From: Mesorhizobium sp. 65-26
Lineage (GTDB): Bacteria; Pseudomonadota; Alphaproteobacteria; Rhizobiales; Rhizobiaceae
Direction of reading: 5' to 3'
NCBI GenBank assembly: GCA_001899205.1
Contig: MKVL01000001.1
Location: forward strand, 160,719 to 200,108
DNA length: 39,390 nt
In this document: positions 32,829-39,390 of the stretch, piece by piece
Numbering within the stretch: the first letter of the stretch is position 1
Layout of the letters: every line of letters starts with the position of its first letter
The notes under the pieces: model-generated
What the model was told of the DNA's origin: nothing
The model's input: only the letters and a program-made list of their open reading frames with translations
Databases searched by the model: none
Position numbers and translations under genes: made by a program

Positions 32829-34079
32829 TCAGCAGGTGACGGAGAGCCCTTCAAGTCCATGAAAGTGATAGGTGTCGCGGAAGCGCGGCTTCTCCGCAAG
32901 CCTCAGGCCAGGCAACCGTTCGAACAGGGCCTTCAGCGAGACCTGCAATTCGAGGCGGGCCAGCGGCGCGCCGATGCAGAAGTGGATGCCGGCGCCGAAC
33001 GAGACGTTCTTCTGATCGGCGCGCGCCGGCCGGAAACCGAGCGGGTCTGCGAATGCCAGCGGATCATGGTTGGCCATTCCGAGCAGCAGGCCGATCGTTT
33101 CTCCGGGCTGGACGACGATGCCGGGCGCGATTTCGATCTCGTGATAGGCATAGCGCGAGAACATGTGCAGTGGCGCGTCGAAGCGCAGGCATTCCTCGAC
33201 CGTTGCCGCGTTGGCCTCCGGCGTGGCGAAGAAGCGGCGCGGATCGCCGCCCTGCGCCAGGATCGAGCGCACGGCATTGCCGGTCTGGTGCACGGTCGCT
33301 TCGTGGCCGGCATTGAGCAGCAGGATCGCGGAAGAAACCAGTTCGTCCTCGGACAGCTTCTGGCCGTCCTCCTGCGCCGAGATCAGCAGCGACAGCAGGT
33401 CGTCGCCCGGCTGCTTGCGTCGCTCGGTGACGTAGCCGCGCAGGAAGTCCGAGAAATCGCCCGCCGCGCGGTTGGCGACATCCTCGGTCTCGCGCGTGCG
33501 GCCATGCATGTACATCGCCACCATCTGGTGCGACCAGTCGAGCAGTTGCGGTCCCATTTCCACCGGCACGCCCAGCATTTCGGCAATGATGGTGATTGGC
33601 AGCGGCGAGGCGTAGGCAGGAAGAAGGTCGACAGTGCCGCCGGGCTCGAAACGGTCTATCAGCTCATTGGCCAGGACCTCGACGCGCGGGCGCAACTTCT
33701 CGACCTGGCGCGAGACGAAGGCGCGGTTGACCAGTGTCCGCAGCCGCGTGTGTACAGGCGGCTCCAGTTCCAGCATGGAATTGGCCTCGACGCGGTCGAA
33801 AGCCCGCAAATGTGTCCGATCCTCGCCGGTGCCGCGGCTGTCGGGAATGCCGGCAGGGTTCTGGCGTCCGAAGCGACGGTCGCGCAGCAGGCGGTTGACG
33901 TCGTCGAAGCCGCCAAAGCACCAGAAGCCGAACTCTTCCCAGAAGAAGGCGTTCGATACGCCGTGCAGCGCCGCATAGGCCTCGTAGGGATTCTGGAAGA
34001 AGGCCGGTTCGTGCGGATCGAGGCGCAGGTGACGGCTGGTGGGGTCGAAGGCAAGGTAGGAAGGCAACAAATCGCTCAT
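32829..34079 (-). CDS. Cytochrome P450
   Basis: 416 residues, soluble bacterial class I P450. Heme thiolate Cys368 in FGAGIHFCIGAPLAR, I-helix oxygen-activating AGHEAT (257-262) and K-helix E-x-x-R as EECLR (295-299) are all present, with CTrLR-type HTRLRTLVNRAF early. It hydroxylates or demethylates a small organic substrate using electrons from a ferredoxin; no ferredoxin or reductase gene is adjacent. The substrate is unknown. It is divergent from the flavoprotein oxidase gene with 102 bases between starts, suggesting shared control. The start at 34079 opens the conserved region. Confidence 0.95.
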   Translation of the reverse strand: MSDLLPSYLAFDPTSRHLRLDPHEPAFFQNPYEAYAALHGVSNAFFWEEFGFWCFGGFDDVNRLLRDRRFGRQNPAGIPDSRGTGEDRTHLRAFDRVEANSMLELEPPVHTRLRTLVNRAFVSRQVEKLRPRVEVLANELIDRFEPGGTVDLLPAYASPLPITIIAEMLGVPVEMGPQLLDWSHQMVAMYMHGRTRETEDVANRAAGDFSDFLRGYVTERRKQPGDDLLSLLISAQEDGQKLSEDELVSSAILLLNAGHEATVHQTGNAVRSILAQGGDPRRFFATPEANAATVEECLRFDAPLHMFSRYAYHEIEIAPGIVVQPGETIGLLLGMANHDPLAFADPLGFRPARADQKNVSFGAGIHFCIGAPLARLELQVSLKALFERLPGLRLAEKPRFRDTYHFHGLEGLSVTC

Positions 34080-34181
34080 GCTGGACCAATAGCGCGGCTT
34101 GCCAGCCCTGTGCCAGACCGTATCTTGCCCAGCCCAGCTCAATGAATTGAGCCAGCCGGCCATAGCAGGAGACACGAACAC

Positions 34182-35303
34182 ATGAAGAACGCTGCTTCCA
34201 TGACCGTGATCGTCGTCGGCGCGGGCATTGCCGGCCTCGCGACCGCCTGGTCGCTGCTCAAGAACGGGCACAAGGTCACGATCGTCGAGCAGGGTCCCAT
34301 TCCCAATCCGCTTGCTGCCTCGGGCGACCATCACCGCATCATCCGCCGCGCCTATCCCTCGGGCAGCGGCTATGGTCGCCTGATCACGGAGGCTTATCTC
34401 GCCTGGGACGCGCTATGGGCCGACCTCGGTGAAAGCCATCTCGATGCGCGCGGCTTCCTGTGCATTTCGCGCGAGCCGGGGGACGAGGCCGAGGACTATC
34501 GCAAGGGGCTGGAGGAAGGGGGCTATCCTTTCGAGCTGTTCCAGCCGGAGGTTGCCGTCGCGCGATACCCGTTCCTGGAGGCCAACTCGTTTCGCTACGC
34601 CTATTTCTCGCCGGAAGGCGGCGCGCTGCATTGCCGCAAGATCGCCGCCGGGCTCGCCGGGTGGCTGCGCGCCAACGGCGCCAATGTCTATGAACACAGC
34701 CGGGTCGCGGAGATTGACACCGAGAACGGCCACGTCACGCTCGAAGGCGGCGCCACGATGCATGCCGACCGCATCGTCGTCACCGCCGGCGCCTGGGTGT
34801 TGAAGCTGTTTCCGGAACTCGGCGGCGATCTGGCGACCTACCGCACGGCGCTTGCCTATGTCGAACCTCCGGCGGATCTGCGGGCCGCCTGGGCGGCGGC
34901 TCCGGTCATTCTCGACGTCGGCGGCAGGACCGACGGCTACATCGTGCCACCGACCGGGGGCGCCGGAATGAAGTTCGGCTCGGGCCTGCACAAAGTGCCG
35001 ACCAGCGACGCCGACTGGAACCGGTCGCCGGTGCCGGGCGAGGGGGAGGCGATCCGCGATCTGTTCTCGCCGCCTATTGCCCGCGTCGGCGAATACAGGG
35101 TCGCCGAAGTGGTGACTTGCGCCTACACGTTCACGGCCGACGAGAAATTCCTGGCGCGGGAAAAGGGCCGGTGCCTGATCGTGTCGGCCTGCTCCGGCCA
35201 TGGCTACAAGTTCGGCGCCGCGGTCGGCAGGCGCGTCGCCGCGGCGATCGGCGACGGGGATATCGACGGCTTGAAGCGCTGGCTGCGCGCGGAAGTCGAC
35301 TAG
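34182..35303 (+). CDS. FAD-dependent oxidoreductase, monomeric sarcosine oxidase-like
   Basis: 373 residues, DAO fold. FAD-binding GAGIAGLA (13-20) with acidic strand end TIVEQ; closing SGHGYKFG (338-345). Cys313 in TCAYTFTADEKF lies where monomeric sarcosine oxidase and N-methyltryptophan oxidase carry the cysteine that binds FAD covalently, so covalent flavin is likely. These enzymes oxidise secondary or tertiary amines, giving hydrogen peroxide and formaldehyde or an aldehyde. AGGAG lies 10 bases before the ATG. Paired with the P450, it may form an amine-demethylating or -oxidising module; that is inference. Confidence 0.88.
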   Translation: MKNAASMTVIVVGAGIAGLATAWSLLKNGHKVTIVEQGPIPNPLAASGDHHRIIRRAYPSGSGYGRLITEAYLAWDALWADLGESHLDARGFLCISREPGDEAEDYRKGLEEGGYPFELFQPEVAVARYPFLEANSFRYAYFSPEGGALHCRKIAAGLAGWLRANGANVYEHSRVAEIDTENGHVTLEGGATMHADRIVVTAGAWVLKLFPELGGDLATYRTALAYVEPPADLRAAWAAAPVILDVGGRTDGYIVPPTGGAGMKFGSGLHKVPTSDADWNRSPVPGEGEAIRDLFSPPIARVGEYRVAEVVTCAYTFTADEKFLAREKGRCLIVSACSGHGYKFGAAVGRRVAAAIGDGDIDGLKRWLRAEVD

Positions 35304-35331
35304 GGTGGAATGCCACCGGGGGGCCGAAATC

Positions 35332-35922
35332 CTAGCCCGGGCAATGCCTTGCAATATGGACGCGTCGCCAGGTGGTCGAGCCCTCGCTGACCACGACCCG
35401 GCGCGCCACTGTGCGATATGAGGGTGGTATTTCCCGGATGCGCCGCTGCTCGGGCCGCACCAGCACTTCCCGGGCCACGCTCTCATACTCGGCCGGAAGG
35501 ACGACGCGGCGTAGCCGCTCGGGCTCGACGACCACCGTTCTGGCGACGCGCGCGTAACGGGCCTTGCGCCATACCTTGCACAGCACCTTGCGGCCATGGA
35601 TCACACGCCATTCCCAGGCATAGCCGCCATCGTCCACCTTGACCGTGTCGTAGACGGTGCGCGTGATCGCCGGCACGACCTCGTAGGTGACACGAGGCGG
35701 CGCGATCTGTTCCACGCGCTCGCTCGTTCCGTAGATGGGCGGCGCGTAGTCGACCCATTGGCCGCCCGGGCTTACCATTACATCCTCGTAGACCGTGTCG
35801 TAGACGGCGGGCTTGCGCACCGGTTCGTAGCATTCGAGCGCGCGGCCGCCGGCGGCGGCTTCCGCTGCCGTGCCCAAGGTGATCAGTCCGGCTGCGATGA
35901 TCGAGGCGGATTTGCTGGCCAT
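35332..35922 (-). CDS. Repetitive secreted protein with Tyr/Val/Arg-rich units
   Basis: 196 residues from ATG 35922 (GGGGGAG 6 bases upstream). Signal peptide about 1-25. The mature part repeats a loose unit of about 25 residues, P-x-x-Y-x-x-V-x-R-x-V-x-V-x-P-x-x-x-R, as in PAVYDTVYEDVMVSP, PAITRTVYDTVKV, PAEYESVAREVLVRP and PPSYRTVARRVVV. The units predict alternating beta strands. Two cysteines stand near the N- and C-ends of the mature chain and one in the middle. Similar repeats occur in alphaproteobacterial and other envelope proteins without known function. It is convergent with the flavoprotein gene. Confidence 0.7.
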   Translation of the reverse strand: MASKSASIIAAGLITLGTAAEAAAGGRALECYEPVRKPAVYDTVYEDVMVSPGGQWVDYAPPIYGTSERVEQIAPPRVTYEVVPAITRTVYDTVKVDDGGYAWEWRVIHGRKVLCKVWRKARYARVARTVVVEPERLRRVVLPAEYESVAREVLVRPEQRRIREIPPSYRTVARRVVVSEGSTTWRRVHIARHCPG

Positions 35923-36124
35923 GGAAACTCCCCCTGTTGAAACGCGCCTGCGGTTCAACGGCAGATTGTAGGGGAGTGGGCACGGCCGGAAAGTGCTTTC
36001 GCGGCGTTTCGTTAAGCGACTGGGTTAAGAAATCGCTATGTTGGCAGCGGGTTCGAAATTCGACGACGTTTTGCGCTTCAACGGCGGCTTGATTCGCCTT
36101 AACCAGATGGCTAGGAGGGGCGAC

Positions 36125-36155
36125 CTTGCGCTAGGGTGAGCCGGCATCCTATTTA
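36125..36155 (+). promoter_or_regulatory. Candidate clpP promoter (sigma-70 or heat-shock type)
   Basis: TTGCGC (36126-36131), 18 bases, TATTTA (36150-36155) is a plausible vegetative promoter about 85 bases before clpP. The same bases read CTTG then CCTATTT (36148-36154), resembling the alphaproteobacterial RpoH consensus CTTG-N17/18-CYTATNT with one extra spacer base. The rest of 35923-36239 shows no gene. Confidence 0.4.
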
Positions 36156-36239
36156 CTGCATGACGTTCAGCAATCGATTCTGCCCGGCTTGCCAGCTTCC
36201 AGGCGCCGCAATCCCATCGTGAGATTTAAGAGACAGTCC

Positions 36240-36869
36240 ATGAAGAATCCCGTCGAGACCTACATGAACCTCGTTCCGATGGTGGTCGAGCAGACCAATC
36301 GCGGCGAACGGGCCTACGACATTTTCTCGCGCCTTTTGAAGGAGCGCATCATTTTCATCACCGGCCCGGTCGAGGACGGCATGGCGACGCTGGTCTGCGC
36401 GCAGCTGCTTTTCCTCGAGGCGGAGAACCCGAAGAAGGAAATCAACCTCTACATCAATTCGCCGGGTGGCGTCGTCACCTCGGGCATGGCGATCTACGAC
36501 ACCATGCAGTTCATCAAGCCGGCGGTGTCGACGCTCTGCATCGGCCAGGCCGCCTCGATGGGCTCGCTGCTACTGTGCGCCGGCCACAAGGACATGCGCT
36601 TTGCCACGCCGAACGCCCGCATCATGGTCCACCAGCCTTCCGGCGGTTTCCAGGGCCAGGCGTCCGACATCGAGCGCCATGCCCAGGACATCATCAAGCT
36701 GAAGCGTCGCCTCAACGAGGTCTACGTCAAGCACACCGGCAAGAGCTATGACGAGATCGAGCGCACGCTCGATCGCGATCACTTCATGACCGCCGACGAG
36801 GCCAAGGACTTTGGCCTGATCGACAAGGTGATCTCGTCCCGCGAGCCCGTCGAAGGGGCGGTGGCGTAA
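36240..36869 (+). CDS. clpP: ATP-dependent Clp protease proteolytic subunit
   Basis: 209 residues, full length. Catalytic triad Ser106 (GQAASMGS), His131 (MVHQPSGG) and Asp180 (TLDRDHFM), with spacings equal to E. coli ClpP. Fourteen subunits form the proteolytic chamber that works with ClpX and ClpA. The start at 36240 opens the conserved [19 protein letters not shown]; 17 open upstream codons are non-conserved. clpX follows after 292 bases. Confidence 0.98.
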   Translation: MKNPVETYMNLVPMVVEQTNRGERAYDIFSRLLKERIIFITGPVEDGMATLVCAQLLFLEAENPKKEINLYINSPGGVVTSGMAIYDTMQFIKPAVSTLCIGQAASMGSLLLCAGHKDMRFATPNARIMVHQPSGGFQGQASDIERHAQDIIKLKRRLNEVYVKHTGKSYDEIERTLDRDHFMTADEAKDFGLIDKVISSREPVEGAVA

Positions 36870-36886
36870 TCTCTGTCGGGGGGTGG

Positions 36887-36924
36887 ATGCCGCGATCACG
36901 CGCTTTTGGCGCGGCTTGCGGCAT
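36887..36924 (+). terminator. Nested hairpin in the clpP-clpX gap
   Basis: Outer arms ATGCCGC/GCGGCAT enclose CGCGC-TTTTG-GCGCG, followed by TTTCGG, 18 bases past the clpP stop. This can end or thin the clpP transcript so that clpX is partly independent. The remaining gap to 37161 has no gene. Confidence 0.5.
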
Positions 36925-37161
36925 TTCGGCCACAATTGGCTGTTTCCTCGGCGGATGCAATTGCCTACGTTAAGGCTATGTTGATTTTCGGCGGCTTAGC
37001 TTTCGGTGGGGTCGCGCGAATCATTGCCACGTTTTCTGATTTGTGTTTCGTACGGAATACGTTGCGGGAGCCAGGAGACTGGCAGCGGCGGATTCCCGCG
37101 ATAAATTGAAGTTGCATGCCTCAGCCAGGCTATCGGCGGGCGGCGATGAAAGGACGAGAAA

Positions 37162-38436
37162 ATGAGCAAAGTCGGCAACAACAGCGGTGATTCAAAGAAC
37201 ACGCTCTATTGCTCGTTTTGCGGCAAAAGCCAGCACGAGGTGCGCAAGCTGATCGCCGGTCCGACGGTGTTCATCTGCGACGAGTGCGTCGAGCTCTGCA
37301 TGGACATCATCCGCGAGGAGAACAAGACCTCGATGGTGAAGTCGCGCGAGGGCGTGCCGACCCCGCAGGAAATCCTCAAGGTGCTGGACGATTACGTCAT
37401 CGGCCAGCCCTACGCCAAGCGCGTGCTGTCGGTGGCGGTCCACAACCACTACAAGCGCCTCGCGCATGCCGGCAAGAACAACGACGTCGAGCTGGCGAAG
37501 TCGAACATCCTGCTGATCGGCCCGACCGGCTGCGGCAAGACGCTGCTGGCGCAGACGCTGGCCCGCATCATCGACGTGCCCTTCACCATGGCCGACGCCA
37601 CGACGCTGACCGAGGCCGGTTATGTCGGCGAGGACGTCGAGAACATCATCCTGAAGCTTCTGCAGGCGGCCGACTACAATGTCGAGCGCGCGCAGCGCGG
37701 CATCGTCTACATCGACGAGATCGACAAGATCTCGCGCAAGTCGGACAATCCCTCGATCACGCGCGACGTGTCGGGCGAGGGCGTGCAGCAGGCGCTTCTG
37801 AAGATCATGGAAGGCACGGTCGCTTCCGTCCCGCCGCAGGGCGGCCGCAAGCATCCGCAGCAGGAATTCCTGCAGGTCGACACCGCCAACATCCTGTTCA
37901 TCTGCGGCGGCGCTTTCGCCGGCCTGGACAAGATCATTTCGGATCGCGGTCGCAAGACCTCGATCGGCTTCGGCGCGACGGTTGCCTCGCCGGAAGATCG
38001 CCGCACAGGCGATCTCTTCCGCATGGTGGAGCCGGAAGACCTCCTGAAGTTCGGCCTGATCCCTGAATTCGTCGGCCGTCTGCCGGTCCTGGCGACGCTC
38101 GAGGATCTCGACGAGCCGGCGCTCATCCAGATCCTGACCGAGCCGAAGAACGCGCTCGTCAAGCAGTACCAGCGCCTGTTCGAGATGGAGAATGTCGACC
38201 TGACGTTCCACGAGAACGCGCTGTCGGCGATCGCCAAGCGCGCCATCGAGCGCAAGACCGGCGCGCGCGGCCTGCGTTCCATCATGGAGGCCATCCTGCT
38301 CGACACCATGTTCGAGCTGCCCGCCCTGGAAGGCGTGCGCGAGGTGGTGATCTCGGAAGAAGTGGTGACCGGCAGCGCCCGGCCGCTCTACATCTATTCC
38401 GAGCAGAAGGAAAAGAAGGGCAACGTCAGTGCCTGA
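37162..38436 (+). CDS. clpX: ATP-dependent Clp protease ATP-binding subunit ClpX
   Basis: 424 residues. N-terminal zinc domain with Cys17, Cys20, Cys39 and Cys42; Walker A GPTGCGKT (120-127); pore loop GYVG (153-156); Walker B YIDEID (183-188); later GGRKHP loop and sensor motifs in the [13 protein letters not shown] region. It unfolds tagged proteins and feeds them to ClpP; in Alphaproteobacteria it also degrades cell-cycle regulators. AGGACG lies just upstream. A terminator follows at 38464. Confidence 0.99.
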   Translation: MSKVGNNSGDSKNTLYCSFCGKSQHEVRKLIAGPTVFICDECVELCMDIIREENKTSMVKSREGVPTPQEILKVLDDYVIGQPYAKRVLSVAVHNHYKRLAHAGKNNDVELAKSNILLIGPTGCGKTLLAQTLARIIDVPFTMADATTLTEAGYVGEDVENIILKLLQAADYNVERAQRGIVYIDEIDKISRKSDNPSITRDVSGEGVQQALLKIMEGTVASVPPQGGRKHPQQEFLQVDTANILFICGGAFAGLDKIISDRGRKTSIGFGATVASPEDRRTGDLFRMVEPEDLLKFGLIPEFVGRLPVLATLEDLDEPALIQILTEPKNALVKQYQRLFEMENVDLTFHENALSAIAKRAIERKTGARGLRSIMEAILLDTMFELPALEGVREVVISEEVVTGSARPLYIYSEQKEKKGNVSA

Positions 38437-38463
38437 CGCCATTCTGGCGCATCGGATTTCCGG

Positions 38464-38487
38464 AACGGCGCCGCAAGGCGCCGTTTT
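38464..38487 (+). terminator. Rho-independent terminator of clpX
   Basis: AACGGCGCC-GCAA-GGCGCCGTT is a perfect 9-bp stem with a GCAA tetraloop, followed by two more T residues, 27 bases after the clpX stop. The remaining 38488-38706 must carry the lon promoter but I see no strong match. Confidence 0.8.
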
Positions 38488-38706
38488 GCTGTCGCCAGCC
38501 GGCACGCTCTCACCGGATTGGATGCCCGACGTGGTCTTTGCTCTTGATCTTTGGCCCTCGTGCATCCAACTAACGAAAGAAGGCCGAGGTGCCGAATTCT
38601 GTGCTGTAAAACTCCCGTCACAAACGGTGGTAGGCGGAACGACCCCCGGTCGTTAATATGAGATTCGCGGTTGGCTGAATGGCGGCCGCGATAGAAAGGT
38701 TGGACA

Positions 38707-39390
38707 ATGGCCAAAGTATCCAAGGCTCCCAGCGACGGTGTCTTCGCAGTCCTCCCACTGCGCGACATCGTGGTGTTCCCACATATGATCGTTCCGCTCT
38801 TCGTCGGGCGTGAGAAGTCGATCAAGGCGCTGGAAGAGGTGATGGGTCAGGAAAAGCAGATCCTGCTCGCCACCCAGATGAATGCCGCCGATGACGATCC
38901 CGAGCCCGGTGCGATTTTCGACATCGGCACGCTCGCCAATGTGCTGCAGCTGCTCAAGCTTCCCGATGGTACCGTCAAGGTGCTGGTCGAGGGTGCTTCG
39001 CGCGCCAAGATCGTCTCCTTCACCGATCGTCCCGACTTCCACGAGGCCCACGCGGTTGCGCTGGCCGAGCCGGAGGAAGAGGAGGTCGAGGTTGAGGCGC
39101 TGGCCCGTTCCGTCGTCACCGACTTCGAGAACTACGTCAAGCTGAACAAGAAGATCTCGCCCGAGGTGGTTGGCGCCGCCAGCCAGATCGACGACTATTC
39201 CAAGCTCGCCGACACGGTTGCCTCGCATCTCGCCATCAAGATCCCCGAGAAGCAGGAAATGCTCGCCACGCTCTCCGTCAAGGAGCGGCTGGAGAAGGCG
39301 ATGGGCTTCATGGAAGCCGAGATTTCCGTGCTCCAGGTGGAGAAGCGCATCCGCTCGCGCGTCAAGCGCCAGATGGAGAAGACGCAGCGC
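38707..39390 (+). CDS. lon: Lon protease, N-terminal part (cut by the right edge)
   Basis: 228 codons read without a stop to the window end. The N-terminal LON substrate-binding domain is clear: FAVLPLRDIVVFPHMIVPLFVGREKS in pieces, GTLANVLQLLKLPDGTVKVLVEG, ending in the KRIRSRVKRQMEKTQR linker helix. The ATPase and Ser-Lys protease domains lie beyond the window. AAGG lies 8 bases before the ATG. Lon degrades misfolded and regulatory proteins; clpX-lon neighbourhood is conserved in the order. Confidence 0.97.
   Translation, partial: MAKVSKAPSDGVFAVLPLRDIVVFPHMIVPLFVGREKSIKALEEVMGQEKQILLATQMNAADDDPEPGAIFDIGTLANVLQLLKLPDGTVKVLVEGASRAKIVSFTDRPDFHEAHAVALAEPEEEEVEVEALARSVVTDFENYVKLNKKISPEVVGAASQIDDYSKLADTVASHLAIKIPEKQEMLATLSVKERLEKAMGFMEAEISVLQVEKRIRSRVKRQMEKTQR

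Noticed and set aside
32799-34145. Long plus-strand open frame opposite the P450 gene
   Set aside because: Shadow frame; the minus strand encodes all P450 motifs in order.
36011-36028. CtrA site (TTAA-N7-TTAA) upstream of clpP
   Set aside because: The two TTAA halves are separated by nine bases, not seven.
37192-38565. Long minus-strand open frame opposite clpX
   Set aside because: Shadow frame produced by clpX codon bias; no domain and unrelated composition.

Overview
The window looks like chromosome of an alphaproteobacterium of the order Hyphomicrobiales (Rhizobiales), probably Phyllobacteriaceae (Mesorhizobium, Aminobacter, Nitratireductor or a relative). This rests on high GC, fixNOQP-type cbb3 oxidase genes, short type-2 ArgC, the DUF2842-ctaA pair, rplM-rpsI beside a PaaI-type thioesterase, and clpP-clpX-lon. 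Genus is inferred from gene content only. No insertion sequence, phage, integrase or CRISPR array was seen.

Bases 1-10,300 are a microaerobic/nitrogen-oxide respiration block. A cut gene at the left edge is followed by pseudoazurin-nnrS (minus), a divergent Crp/Fnr regulator, and a compact minus-strand operon ccoN-ccoO-ccoQ-ccoP-(61-aa membrane protein)-(DUF2189 membrane protein)-ccoI-ccoS. A hemerythrin-like gene diverges from ccoN. Three FNR/FixK/NnrR-type palindromes lie in the three promoter regions of this block, most with a -10-like hexamer at class II spacing, so it reads as one oxygen/NO-responsive regulon. The usual ccoG and ccoH are not in the operon, and two little-characterised membrane genes occupy their place.

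Bases 10,375-15,960 hold a tRNA-Pro(GGG) and an exopolysaccharide cluster: a polyprenyl-phosphate sugar transferase, a Wza-like lipoprotein, and a Wzz/GumC-like protein whose tyrosine-kinase domain has lost its ATP-binding lysine. A small secreted protein with ClpP-like Ser/His spacing follows. Bases 16,000-23,800 carry DUF2842, ctaA (heme A synthase), a coiled-coil protein, an APH-type kinase, argC, speB, a secreted glycerophosphodiesterase and an MFS exporter.

Bases 23,880-30,150 carry rplM-rpsI with a clear promoter, a structured leader and a terminator. They are followed by a thioesterase, an atypical crotonase-fold protein, VOC, GNAT and CoA-binding proteins, metY and a cupin. Bases 30,187-35,922 are more accessory: two divergent LuxR-type regulators of the same architecture, a cytochrome P450, a divergent sarcosine-oxidase-like flavoprotein and a repetitive secreted protein. 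The right end is the proteostasis block clpP-clpX-lon, with lon cut by the window edge.
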